From Branchiostoma floridae (taxonomy: Eukaryota; Chordata; Leptocardii; Amphioxiformes; Branchiostomatidae), in contig NC_049986.1 in assembly GCF_000003815.2 (NCBI RefSeq), positions 12,368,089 through 12,430,088 on the forward strand: a stretch of DNA of 62,000 nt, read 5' to 3'. Shown one piece after another: positions 49,001-55,929 of the stretch (its first letter is position 1; the number at the start of each line of letters is the position of its first letter). A program made the position numbers and the translations under genes. Under the pieces are notes generated by a model. The model ran no database searches and was not told where the DNA came from. It saw only the letters and a program-made list of their open reading frames with translations.

Positions 49001-51195
49001 CTACATAGTCAACTTCATTGGGTACGCCAAGGCTCCCTGGGGAGGTGGGCTGAGGAACGAAGTGAAGGAATTCCCAGAGGACTGTCCCAGCGACACTTGC
49101 TTCCTTCCAGAAACTGTGGGGGAGACAGATGGTTTAATCGAGCACAAGTTCACTGCAGGTCATACTACATTTACTTTGTGTATTCTTTGATATTGAATTA
49201 ACATGTAGATTAGCATGTTATTCTGTCATTGCAAGGGCTATGATGACAATTATATCAAAATGAGTCAACATGTTGTGTAATATGTGCTCAGATACCATCA
49301 TGCCAAAGGTCAACACACCCTACTCAATATTGAATGAGCAAACTGTTGGTGATGTTGTTATATCATGCTACTCACTATCATTGTTTCTATGGAAGCATTC
49401 AAATAAGTGCACTACAAGGGTCTCCTGACTTGTTTTTCTGCTGTGTTTTTGTCACCAGAAAACTGGGTGTGCGTGCAGAGGAATGTGATAGATTGTGGTG
49501 AGCCGGACCTTTCTCCATCGATGTTCGAAAGCCTCAGACACTACAAGATTGAAGCAGGAATGGACACCGGCACATATCAACCTGGTCTCACTGCTGTAAG
49601 TATCAGCACACTTTTTGAAAATTTTTATTTTGGTGTCACAATAATTTTCATTTCTGTAATAAAAAGAGACAGAGGACATTTCCTCTACCTATAGAAAACC
49701 ACATAGTGGCGTAATAATAACCTCACTTGTCTTGTGACAGTGATTTCAGTGTACATGTATAATGATAGCTACATCAACTAAGTACATGTAGTACTTCAAT
49801 ATTGTTTAATAACTTGTAATGATATGAAACATATAAGGAAAAATGGCAAATGTGAATTAGAGTTGGAGTTGAGCTTGGTAGAGATATATAGCAGTGACTG
49901 TTTGATATGATATTATGTAACTTTTTATGTGATCTTTTTGTTACAGTTGATGTCCAAAACTGAGGGAGCTGACAAGCTTGCTGGTTCCTGTAAGGATATG
50001 TTTGAGTTCTGTGTGCCTCTGACCAAGGACTTCCAGGAGGGAGACCCACCAACTCCCACAGTCAAGGGGGTGAGACTTGTTTTGAGTTCTCATTTCTGTG
50101 TTAGCATCAGTAATCAGAAGTACCACACATGTAGATACCTCAGTCTTTGCCAGGGTTGGTAGCTTAGAGCGTAGATACTAATTTGTTGTAGATTGTCATA
50201 CAATTTCGATGTCGTAGAATTTTTGTAGGATTTTCAAGCGGGCTATGACAAAAACAACCATGATGCCAACAAGAGTCTAGGAGAGCATTTACAGCCGACA
50301 ATACAACTACTAATTCACATGAAACAAAGAATGGCCTTAGTTAACAATAATTATTGTTCATGAATGTGACCAGGCCCTAAGGATTGAACCTTTGGGCTGC
50401 CTGATGTCATCCTTTTTGTGTTGCATCTGAAATTTCAAGTTCAAAATAAGTTATCTACTAATAAAAGTAAAACACAGAATGCTAAGATCTTGATGTCTTT
50501 TCCACCGTGCACACAATTTTGGTGCCTGTTAAGTTTGACAGTAACATTGCCAATGTTTGCAAACTAAAAAGTCTAAACTGTGACTTTGTCCTTATCGCTG
50601 TACCCAGGTTGTGCTGAGGAAGGGAGTGAGCTTGCAGACGTATGTGGTGAAGAGAACTGGATACAGGAGCCAGGAGGCCATCGACGGAGCACTCCACAGT
50701 GTTCGTGAGAGCTTGGAGGGGTCCGACACGGAGTATGATCAGGTAGGGTCATACTGCATTTTGTGTCATACCTCTGACGTGAAAACGTTTGATATGGGTG
50801 TTCCGGACCGTGTGATAACTTTCCGTATCACACAGGTTTGAAAGTTGTATCACACAGGCTTCCTTCAACTAAATCAAACTATTTCAAACGGGCCGAATAT
50901 GGCACGGTTGAAAATTTGAATACCGGACTCGGACGATAGAATTGCTTTTGTTAAAATCTTTTGTTCGAGGACACAACATTTTCTCAACTTCTGGTGCATT
51001 TCGCATCGAAATATGTGTTTTCTCAGGTGGGTATTACATGTAGGTTTTAAGATCGACTTCTTGCCCTGAAGAATTTTTCTCTTGGTCCCACAGACTGTAG
51101 ATGTGGTCTACTCCTTTGCTGGGCCGACTGAAAACTCTGACTACCAGGTGTACTTCGCTGGTTATGCCAAGGCTGGATGGGGAGGTGCAGAGTAG
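9935..51195 (+). CDS. Giant secreted protein of 15 tandem SOUL/HEBP-type domains (63 coding exons, about 3105 aa)
   Basis: CDS join: 9935-10005, 12112-12293, 12611-12744, 13327-13496, 13950-14194, 14740-14895, 15867-16009, 16442-16642, 17030-17106, 17697-17833, 18240-18379, 18669-18785, 19210-19362, 20079-20156, 20544-20679, 21039-21187, 21541-21663, 22171-22305, 23185-23401, 23925-24070, 24579-24701, 24929-25063, 25800-26004, 26253-26398, 26736-26858, 27510-27644, 27926-28118, 28469-28614, 29377-29499, 30288-30422, 31210-31414, 31747-31892, 32442-32564, 33115-33249, 33866-34070, 34516-34661, 34901-35032, 35957-36088, 36439-36640, 36976-37124, 37523-37639, 38103-38237, 38620-38824, 39209-39354, 40056-40175, 40486-40620, 41249-41453, 42033-42178, 42689-42790, 43267-43401, 43674-43878, 44807-44952, 45177-45302, 45762-45896, 46355-46559, 47028-47173, 47633-47755, 48271-48405, 48954-49158, 49459-49595, 49947-50069, 50608-50742, 51094-51195. 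Phases agree throughout (9318 nt, stop TAG). The start has a good Kozak context (G at -3 and +4) and opens a signal peptide ([18 protein letters not shown], then AAVA). Each repeat shows SOUL hallmarks: a W-V strand, a helix ending YF-x-G-NN-x-AG, a proline-rich FCVPLP...PPAPT strand, VYIKxGASLQxYVTR, and a closing [18 protein letters not shown] hairpin. Expected role: extracellular heme/tetrapyrrole binding by family (inference). Exon 2 needs a GC donor; acceptors at 17696 and 24928 are AAG. No transmembrane segment follows the last domain. Confidence 0.88.
10945..11924. mobile_element. 980-bp non-autonomous DNA transposon with long TIRs and 9-bp TSD (MULE-like)
   Basis: The left end gggtttacggaaaagcctgg and right end ccaggcttttccgtaaaccc are reverse complements, and similarity extends about 90 bp inward. 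It is flanked by identical 9-bp copies TTTAAATTG (10936-10944 and 11925-11933). Nine-base target duplications with long terminal repeats are the signature of Mutator-like elements. No transposase. It sits in the intron after the signal-peptide exon. Confidence 0.75.
12294..12299 (+). promoter_or_regulatory. GC-type 5' splice site (g|gcaagt)
   Basis: The exon-2 end must be in phase 1 to join GNNDRG to TKIQRQ. The only site there is gcaagt, the usual context of GC-AG introns. The neighbouring GT at 12298 would shift the frame into a stop. The paralogue has a normal GT at the same place (caag|gttaga, 912-911 on the minus strand). Confidence 0.65.
13085..13200. repeat. (ATTC)n-rich low-complexity tract
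   Basis: Imperfect cattcattcaatcattc-type tetranucleotides in the intron before the exon at 13327. Confidence 0.75.
14740..17833 (+). other. SOUL-like domain 2 (exons 6-10), highly divergent
   Basis: Exons 14740-14895, 15867-16009, 16442-16642, 17030-17106, 17697-17833. Homology is weak but ordered: [16 protein letters not shown] matches the later [36 protein letters not shown] matches [17 protein letters not shown], and [20 protein letters not shown] matches the closing hairpin. The last exon starts after an AAG acceptor (ccttaag, 17691-17696) and carries a His/Asp-rich stretch, then [20 protein letters not shown], which begins domain 3. Assignment rests on position and exon phase as much as on sequence. 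Confidence 0.65.
15418..15835. mobile_element. Degraded MITE pieces of the 'aaaggtgaac' family
   Basis: aaccaccgtctgtctgcttg (about 15442) and ggttacccagtggataaagg (about 15792) resemble the inner part and right end of the complete MITEs at 29878-30082. The region between them is probably another insertion. Confidence 0.35.
18240..20679 (+). other. SOUL domain 3 (exons 11-15), transitional, D unit split into two exons
   Basis: Exons 18240-18379, 18669-18785, 19210-19362, 20079-20156, 20544-20679. Motifs: [19 protein letters not shown] (helix and GN), [11 protein letters not shown] then [29 protein letters not shown]. The fourth unit is divided by an intron (78+136 nt) where later domains have one exon of about 205 nt. 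The cysteines of WVC and FEFC are replaced (AVF; ATI) while EC and DDC remain. Exon 15 ends with [20 protein letters not shown], the start of domain 4. Confidence 0.8.
19480..19860. repeat. Two related dispersed-repeat units with tRNA-promoter-like B box
   Basis: gagtagaaacagtccccttg (19495) and gagtagaaacagtccccatg (19723) begin two diverged copies that also share gcatagtcagtttg/gcatggtcagtttg. On the minus strand the second copy contains gcgggttcgagctccgcc (about 19829-19846), close to the pol III B box. Possibly a tRNA-derived SINE; ends not defined. Confidence 0.45.
20771..20947 (+). mobile_element. MITE, TTCACCTTTAT family (copy 1, partial)
   Basis: Left end tggttcacctttatttgcgg, then taacctatatccgttgt; interior gatatcaagtcgacag. 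The right terminal repeat is missing or badly decayed. Intron between domains 3 and 4. Confidence 0.6.
21039..23401 (+). other. SOUL domain 4 cassette (exons 16-19)
   Basis: Exons 21039-21187 ([33 protein letters not shown]), 21541-21663 ([26 protein letters not shown]), 22171-22305 ([18 protein letters not shown]), 23185-23401 ([37 protein letters not shown]). It is the first full four-exon cassette with all six cysteines. The D exon is 217 nt, longer than the usual 205. Confidence 0.87.
22347..22823. mobile_element. piggyBac-like MITE with TTAA target duplication
   Basis: Left end TTAA-gggtatccgccag (22347-22363) and right end ctggcggatcccc-TTAA (to 22823) are inverted repeats bounded by TTAA, the target site of piggyBac elements. 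The interior has no transposase. Intron between the C and D exons of domain 4. Confidence 0.65.
24160..24460. mobile_element. Short TIR element (gggttctagccagc / ggctggcaagaac)
   Basis: The ends gggttctagccagcatcc (24159) and ccaggctggcaagaacac (to about 24460) are imperfect inverted repeats. The interior is non-coding. Intron between the A and B exons of domain 5. Confidence 0.45.
25156..25172 (+). promoter_or_regulatory. RE1/NRSE-like motif 1
   Basis: tcagcaccaaggacagc fits the vertebrate REST/NRSF core (T-Y-A-G-M-R-C-C-N-N-R-G-M-S-A-G) at all 16 core positions. Intron between the C and D exons of domain 5. Function in this animal is unproven. Confidence 0.4.
25618..25750. repeat. 33-bp minisatellite with AGCCAATCA in each unit
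   Basis: ccaatca occurs at 25652, 25685, 25718 (exactly 33 bp apart) and 25742, with a decayed unit at about 25622 (agccattca). One unit also contains an RE1-like string, tcagcaccaaggaaag (25689-25704), with one core mismatch. Confidence 0.65.
26253..28118 (+). other. SOUL domain 6 cassette (exons 24-27)
   Basis: Exons 26253-26398 ([34 protein letters not shown]), 26736-26858 ([30 protein letters not shown]), 27510-27644 ([19 protein letters not shown]; donor gtcaga), 27926-28118 ([32 protein letters not shown]). The D exon is shortened to 193 nt, and the split codon begins with A, so the junction residue is Lys rather than Glu/Gly/Asp. Confidence 0.87.
27109..27440. mobile_element. hAT-like non-autonomous element (332 bp)
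   Basis: Ends cagggctcaaaataccacct and gtatttcgagccctg are inverted repeats. It is flanked on both sides by ATATG (27104-27108, 27441-27445). The interior is rich in tgcaggt words. CAGGGCTC-type ends are seen in hAT elements, although those usually give 8-bp duplications. Intron between the B and C exons of domain 6. Confidence 0.6.
29665..29773. mobile_element. Palindromic MITE, CATAATTCCACCAGGTG family (copy 1)
   Basis: Left arm cataattccaccaggtgtca, then accgccacctca; right arm tgaggtggcggta, then cacctggtggaattatg. The element is nearly a perfect hairpin. Intron between the B and C exons of domain 7. Confidence 0.75.
29878..30082. mobile_element. MITE, TTCACCTTTAT family (copy 2, complete)
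   Basis: Left tagttcacctttatttgagg and cctatatccgttgtttg; right caaacaacggatataggtta and gataaaggtgaacta. The ends are long inverted repeats. Same intron as the palindromic MITE at 29665. Confidence 0.75.
31928..32141. mobile_element. MITE, TTCACCTTTAT family (copy 3)
   Basis: Left agttcacctctatctgcggg; right accccacagctaaaatgaac. The interior aatggcggtttcaaattgca is shared with other copies. Intron between the A and B exons of domain 8. Confidence 0.65.
33457..33661. mobile_element. MITE, TTCACCTTTAT family (copy 4)
   Basis: Left tagttcaactttacattgta with taacctattcccgttgttt; right aaccaacaatatacattacc with aaaaagtgaccta. Diverged copy in the intron between the C and D exons of domain 8. 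Confidence 0.6.
34516..36640 (+). other. SOUL domain 9 cassette (exons 36-39)
   Basis: Exons 34516-34661 ([36 protein letters not shown]), 34901-35032 ([17 protein letters not shown]; 132 nt, longer by three residues in the linker), 35957-36088 ([19 protein letters not shown]; 132 nt, one residue short), 36439-36640 ([32 protein letters not shown]; 202 nt). The B-C intron contains the minisatellite near 35390-35860. Confidence 0.88.
35390..35860. repeat. Minisatellite, unit about 42-45 bp, around ten copies
   Basis: Repeated phrase cattcacactgacactgcca, then tccctgtccctggtgctgaa, with substitutions and small length changes. It lies in the intron between the B and C exons of domain 9 and shows no reading frame related to SOUL. 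Confidence 0.85.
37727..37937. mobile_element. Palindromic MITE, CATAATTCCACCAGGTG family (copy 2)
   Basis: Left cataattccaccaggtgcca and accgccacctcaaaaaacg; right aacgttttgttaaggtggca and ggtggaattatg. The spacer is longer than in copy 1. Intron between the B and C exons of domain 10, the position equivalent to copy 1. Confidence 0.7.
38248..38425. mobile_element. MITE, TTCACCTTTAT family (copy 5)
   Basis: Left agttcacctttattcgcttt; right caacggatataggttacccc and gataaaggtgaacta. It begins only about 10 bases after the donor of the exon ending at 38237. Confidence 0.7.
39209..41453 (+). other. SOUL domain 11 cassette (exons 44-47)
   Basis: Exons 39209-39354 ([37 protein letters not shown]), 40056-40175 ([18 protein letters not shown]; 120 nt), 40486-40620 ([19 protein letters not shown]), 41249-41453 ([50 protein letters not shown]; donor gtcagt). 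A broken second copy of part of its D exon lies in the B-C intron at 40291-40370. Confidence 0.88.
40291..40370 (+). pseudogene. Relic duplicate of a SOUL D exon inside an intron
   Basis: In frame it reads [20 protein letters not shown], almost the same as the true domain-11 D exon at 41249-41453 ([20 protein letters not shown]). The upstream half of the exon, the acceptor and the cysteine-rich second half are absent or decayed. It lies between the B and C exons of domain 11, so it is out of order and cannot be used in a normal transcript. Confidence 0.8.
41898..41918 (+). promoter_or_regulatory. RE1/NRSE-like motif 2
   Basis: ttcagcaccaaggacagctc, the best match of the set to the vertebrate RE1 element; it agrees at all core positions and at the flanking T. 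Intron between domains 11 and 12. Confidence 0.45.
43045..43210. mobile_element. MITE, TTCACCTTTAT family (copy 6)
   Basis: Left tagttcacctttatctgcag and gtaacctatattcattgt; interior gatatcaagtcaacgg; decayed right end ttgcagaaaatagagtgac. Intron between the B and C exons of domain 12. Confidence 0.6.
43594..43661 (-). mobile_element. tRNA-derived SINE head
   Basis: On the minus strand it reads ggcagtcttgtggttagtgt (A-box-like tgtggttagtg) and ttggattcaaatccc (B-box-like). The box order and roughly 30-bp spacing fit a tRNA-like pol III promoter. It ends about 12 bases before the acceptor of the exon at 43674. No intact tRNA cloverleaf was confirmed. Confidence 0.5.
46163..46180 (+). promoter_or_regulatory. 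RE1/NRSE-like motif 3
   Basis: tcagcaccaaggacagcc matches the RE1 core fully. It is followed by ctgttgtc, a flank shared with motif 4, 119 bp downstream. Confidence 0.4.
46282..46301 (+). promoter_or_regulatory. RE1/NRSE-like motif 4
   Basis: ttcagcaccaaggacagccc, full core match, 54 bp before the exon at 46355. It shares flanking sequence with motif 3 (ctgttgtc...cttattctt-like), so the pair probably arose by local duplication. Confidence 0.4.
46785..46990 (-). pseudogene. LINE (CR1/L2-like) reverse-transcriptase C-terminal fragment
   Basis: On the minus strand: [19 protein letters not shown], then after a frame change [20 protein letters not shown] and DKLWE. The R-x-x-x-WNSLP-x-x-IV-x-A-x-S-x-x-x-FK-x-x-LD pattern is characteristic of the tail of CR1/L2/Jockey-type reverse transcriptases. 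It is 5'-truncated and frameshifted. Intron between domains 13 and 14. Confidence 0.7.
47028..49158 (+). other. SOUL domain 14 cassette (exons 56-59)
   Basis: Exons 47028-47173 ([37 protein letters not shown]), 47633-47755 ([17 protein letters not shown]), 48271-48405 ([19 protein letters not shown]), 48954-49158 ([50 protein letters not shown]; donor gtcata, atypical). All six cysteines are present. Confidence 0.87.
47521..47600 (-). repeat. Possible tRNA-derived SINE fragment
   Basis: Minus strand contains catgggttccaatcctag (about 47549-47566), like a pol III B box, with an A-box-like stretch not clearly visible. In the intron between the A and B exons of domain 14. Confidence 0.3.
49459..51195 (+). 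other. SOUL domain 15 and C-terminus (exons 60-63)
   Basis: Exons 49459-49595 ([19 protein letters not shown], then [13 protein letters not shown]: 137 nt, lacking the F-x-G-NN helix end), 49947-50069 ([17 protein letters not shown]), 50608-50742 ([20 protein letters not shown]), 51094-51195 ([33 protein letters not shown], stop TAG). The final exon holds only the first half of a D exon. Because the domain boundary lies inside the D exon, this completes domain 15 rather than truncating it. Confidence 0.86.
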
Positions 51196-51740
51196 CAGGG
51201 AACATGAGATCTATCTGTAGCAGAATCATTCTTTTTAGTTGCCAATTCCTTCAGCAAGAAGAAAGAGCAGTACTCTGAAATAGAAACATTTTTGTTGTCA
51301 ACAACATTACTTACAAATGTAGATGATGTAGCTGATATGATTATGCATAGCACTAGTACTAGGTTATAAGAGCTTGGTAGAAATGTTCAGTTTGAATTTA
51401 CATATTTTTGCACTGTAATTACAGAAGAAATGTTACTATGAAATTGATACTTAAATCTTAAAGTCAACAATGTCAACAACTTTGAATTCAGTTAGATACT
51501 AGTTAGGCCATAGCTTGGTAAAGTATGCAATTCAAGTAAAAAAATTGAAGTTTACAAATCAACTACTATATAAGTAAATCAAAAAGGTTCTTTTGCAGTA
51601 ATCATTTCTGTGCAAGGCAATGATTCTAAGGTAATATTGTTAGCATCTAGTTCCTATGCCAGACATGTTAGGCAATATCTGTTTGTGTGCTTTTATAAGA
51701 ATGTAATTAGTGTCTGAATAAAGAGGAATCAAACAAGATG
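51196..51740 (+). other. Probable 3'UTR of the giant SOUL gene
   Basis: Non-coding AT-rich sequence follows the TAG stop and ends shortly after the AATAAA signal at 51717-51722. No further SOUL-like exon is seen downstream, so the gene very likely ends here. The exact cleavage site is inferred. Confidence 0.6.
51717..51722 (+). terminator. Polyadenylation signal AATAAA
   Basis: AATAAA about 520 bases after the stop codon of the giant SOUL gene, in tgtctgaataaagagg. It is the first canonical hexamer found after the stop. Confidence 0.6.
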
Positions 51741-52533
51741 TATGCTCATTCTTCATATGTTGTCCCTCAGTGAATAGTCAGCCTTTCCAATGGGTTGGAT
51801 TGGATTCTCAATGGCCAGAAAACATAGTTTTACTAGTTTACTTCATCTACAGCGTAGGTAGCGTTATATAAAATAACTTCATATAATGCTAAACCAATTC
51901 CTTTCAGAAAATTATAAGTTCACTTCATCAATAGGTTTTCAAAAGCTCAAAGTCTTTTCGAAGAAAAAGGGCCAAAGTGCATAGTAACATACGTTACCGT
52001 AACGAATGTCGCCCTTGCTATGTATTGAAGAAAAAAAGTCATTTTGAGCAATCATTAATGGAGAATTTTCCTGAACTTAGCTATTCCTAAAAGACGGAGA
52101 TTTGGTCTTTGCCAAGAGGTGGCTGGGAGCAGTACTGCAAAATAGTAGTCTATTCTATGATAAGTTCTTTTTGGAATCTGCTGAAAACCGTCATCCATAA
52201 AATCAAGTCAATGTGGCCTTAAGAGGGAAAGCTAACAAACATTTATTCAATCAAATTGTGTAGTAACGTTAGACAATTTCGTTAATGTGTCCGTTAGAGG
52301 TAAGTTACTGGTCAGACAAGGAGGTTAAAATAAGTCAAGTAATATCGTGCAGCTTTTTAACAAGATAAACAGGCTACTTGGATATTTATGACGAAGCATT
52401 TAGTTAATGAAAAAAAATGAGGAAGACAAATTTTGTTTTCGACTTGTTTGTTTTTCGTCGCTGTCTTCCTTTAGAAAACAGAGGATGAGGAAATACATGC
52501 ACACAGCATAATGAACATGCCAAATACTACTCG

Positions 52534-52691
52534 CTGTTTTTTTAACGTTTTTTTAGTCGTTTTTATCGGGCTTTCTATTTTGTCATTTTTCTTGAAGTAC
52601 GCCAGCCAAACAAGATACGTTTTGACACAGCAAGATATGAAAAAAAAATAGAAAGCCCGATAAAAACGACTAAAAAACGTTTAAAAAACAG
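52534..52691. repeat. Perfect-looking inverted repeat, arms about 46-48 bp (MITE-like)
   Basis: Left arm ctgtttttttaacgtttttt...gggctttctatttt (52534-52581); right arm aaaatagaaagcccgataaa...aaaaacag (52646-52691). The loop is about 64 nt. The sequence after the right arm, gccggagcctaacctctgct, recurs in similar form at about 9498 (accggagccaaacctctgct). Confidence 0.8.
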
Positions 52692-53325
52692 CCGGAGCCT
52701 AACCTCTGCTTGGAGAGTAGCCAAATACAAGCTGCCCAGAAGACTACAGGATACGGGTGACCTCCCAAGGTCAGGAGACAATACCACCTTTTCCTTCCAA
52801 CTAAATACCGGTCCAGCTACCATTATAGCAAAACATGTCATCCATCCATGGAAACGTATACACATACACCTTTGGTTGTTTTCAAACGACAAATAGACAC
52901 TGACCGACACTTCCTGTGACCGGAAGCCAGATTACCAGTACTGTGGTGTGCAACAGTGACCGGAAGTCAGGTTAACTAATATTGTGGTGTGCCACAGTTA
53001 ATGTCATGTTTGTCGTGACAAGGGTAGCTGTCAGTCATCCTTGTATAATCAGTGACATCAACTGCAAATATAGCCGAGTAAACTTTCTCCATTGAATACT
53101 AGAGTCCTTGAACTTTCGATGGTCAACTATCCTGCCAGGTACATTGTCATAATACTGTCCAAAAATATTATTTCGAAATAGACAATAATATCACTGACAG
53201 CAATGATACATGTTGCTTCTTTGTCAAAACCGTTTGTATCGACAAGAATTGACATACCTTAAAATGTACAGATTATGTGAATAAAGGTAGTCGCCACGAA
53301 AGATTTTAAAATTCATTAAACATTA

Positions 53326-53618
53326 TCTTTTTGTTTCACAAAAATGAATTTATGCCTACCTTCTCGGCCGTTATAGTTATTCAGAAAGAACCCATAATCA
53401 CTCCACACTAAATGTTTCTTGGTGGGAATACCAGCAACTTTTATTGACTGGCATAAAGCATAACAAATACGACAAACTTTACAAACCAAAATGGAAATAA
53501 TTTTGCACAAATTGTCATGCCTGACATATACGATCATTACACTTATTGTGTATCTGAAAATGTTTTACAAACGTTGTAATATTATAACCAACAATCAATC
53601 ACGATTTTTCCACCCGCC
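53326..53618 (+). repeat. 293-bp dispersed duplication, copy A
   Basis: From tttttgtttcacaaaaatga to acgatttttccacccgcc it appears identical to 60777-61069 by eye. Flanks differ on both sides. It carries no recognised gene. Confidence 0.9.
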
Positions 53619-54853
53619 TACAACAAATTAGCATTCGTGCAAAGTTGAATATACTTGCAGCAAGAATGGTAAGGTTACTCCGTCAAAAGAAGAAATAACG
53701 ATATGGGCTAACGAGTCCAACAGCGAAGCATAGAAATCACAGCTTGGCACATGAATAGCTATGTGCCCAAGTTAAGTCAGATTGCCGCAATGTTAACAAC
53801 AACGATAACAAAACAAACACTCTGGCAATATTACAATAACAATAATACCCAGTAGAGCCCTGTAGTATAACACAGTAATCATTGCCAGGAATATGCTAAA
53901 TGTTTAAATTTGACTAATGTACCTCATGTCCTAACGTGTCTCAAAATCAAAGAGCCTGTGTCTAGGGTACTAAGACTCAATAAGTATCCAGACATAAACA
54001 AGGAACAGCGAAGATAATATAAGTTGGCACTTGCCACACTTTAAACTTACCAGGTTATTTCTTTAGCTTTGAAAGCAACTATCTAGGAGTCAACAACAGG
54101 CTAACCAAATGGATAACCATAAGTATAAATAAGAACAAATGCTAGGGAACTGAATGTACAAAACTTACGTAAGAGTCTATTATGGAGCAAAAGGTGTACA
54201 TGTCACAGGTTCTGGGCATTTAATATACCGCGAGATGGTTATTAATATGATCTGTAAAGTAACAACGTGTTTCTTAGATCTTCTTCCGTTCTCAGTTAGG
54301 TTATGTCAACTGTATCTAGAACATATGCTTATGTAACTATCCATATAGCAAGTACGTTAAGGATAATGACACATATCTTGATAAACAACACGTATGCAGA
54401 TAATACATGGCCGTTCACCACTATACTATCACAAAGTAAGTGTACTACAGTGTCATAGAAAAGTTTGACCAGGAGAAACATGTTTTAGCAATCCTATCAA
54501 GTGGATCTGTTTCAAGGCTGATGAAAGATGTAGTAGTTCTTGAATGGTAACCCTACACTCCTGCAATTTATCAAGGGGCAGTCGTGCCCCCAATAATAAT
54601 CAGTGTAGTAAGGTCGTTGTTGTTTTTGGATGAGTTTTTCTTCTGCCTGTGGTACTCCCACATCCTGATCCCTATCACTGGAAACTGTAAGATCACGTTC
54701 ATAAGATGCGTATGTGCTATTATCGAACATAAAAACATCAGTAATATAAGTGGGATAACATATGTTCAACTTCCTTACTGCTATCCAATGAAGCGCGGTG
54801 CTAACTGTTACAACGATGGCACGTGCGCAAGACGTAAAATATCCAATGTAATA

Positions 54854-55201
54854 NNNNNNNNNNNNNNNNNNNNNNNNNNNNNNNNNNNNNNNNNNNNNNN
54901 NNNNNNNNNNNNNNNNNNNNNNNNNNNNNNNNNNNNNNNNNNNNNNNNNNNNNNNNNNNNNNNNNNNNNNNNNNNNNNNNNNNNNNNNNNNNNNNNNNNN
55001 NNNNNNNNNNNNNNNNNNNNNNNNNNNNNNNNNNNNNNNNNNNNNNNNNNNNNNNNNNNNNNNNNNNNNNNNNNNNNNNNNNNNNNNNNNNNNNNNNNNN
55101 NNNNNNNNNNNNNNNNNNNNNNNNNNNNNNNNNNNNNNNNNNNNNNNNNNNNNNNNNNNNNNNNNNNNNNNNNNNNNNNNNNNNNNNNNNNNNNNNNNNN
55201 N
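54854..55201. other. Assembly gap (348 N)
   Basis: Run of N. Confidence 0.99.
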
Positions 55202-55929
55202 TAGCAGACTGGTCCTACATGTCCTTCACGAGTCACCCCACTTGGAGAGCTGGGCAATGGGCCTGCTGGTAGCCTACCTAGCACGCTGGTGTGCCCCGCC
55301 GATGTTGTTCTCGGTAGAACAAATGTTGAATGTTGTAGTAGGGGGAACAATTGAAGTCGTACTAGAAGGAGTGTGGGCAATGACGGCTGAAGGTCCGTTA
55401 CTTGTCACTTTGCGTTCTTCCTTCCGTCGTTCGGGCTGGCGGTATCGATGGAACTCCGAACAAGGAGAAAATAAATCAAGTAAATGATGAAGAATGTTTC
55501 GATAAAGAAAGTGTAATAACTGTCATGATTCAACATAGTATGTGATCGAATATATTGTGAGATAGTAAAATTCTATGTGATCACTGCAAGAAACATTAAA
55601 ATAGTATACCTCAATGTAAGGTATAAAATCATCCTTCATATGTATAAAGTACAAACTTAGATGCAGATGACCATATACGAACTATCACTCACTGGCGTCC
55701 TTAGGTAACTCACCATCAGGAATCCAGTCTGTTTTAGCGGTAGACTCTCATAACTCAAACGGTGACACACCAAGGTCAACATTCCATGTCCAAGAACACA
55801 TAATTGAGGGGGGAAATAGCATCCCTCAAATCGACAGTCCTACAGTATCCACGCCAAGGATTACCCTGTTACCCACACCTCTCACTGTCTCAGATTTTAT
55901 TCTGAGAATCTCAATCAATAAATAATTGA

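Larger units (their letters stand above)
51741..55929. other. Gene-poor right flank
   Basis: No supported coding exon. It contains a 48-bp-arm palindrome (52534-52691), one copy of a 293-bp dispersed duplication (53326-53618), an N gap (54854-55201) and AT-rich sequence. The minus strand of 55201-55480 has a short open frame (HRYRQPERRKEERK...) that could be a retroelement piece, but I could not assign it. Confidence 0.5.

Noticed and set aside
51094-51195. Premature stop truncating the last SOUL domain
   Set aside because: When domain boundaries are placed by comparison with domain 1, the half-length last exon completes domain 15, and a polyA signal follows; it looks like the natural end.
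9935-51195. Assignment of specific heme-ligating residues
   Set aside because: No single His or Met is conserved across the repeats at a position I could equate with a known SOUL heme ligand, so ligand identity is left open.
52575-52910. 111-residue minus-strand open frame as a gene
   Set aside because: It runs through the right arm and loop of the palindrome at 52534-52691 and has no recognisable domain or splice context.
54584-55380. Long open frames across 54.6-55.4 kb on both strands
   Set aside because: Most of their length is N; only short flanks are real sequence.
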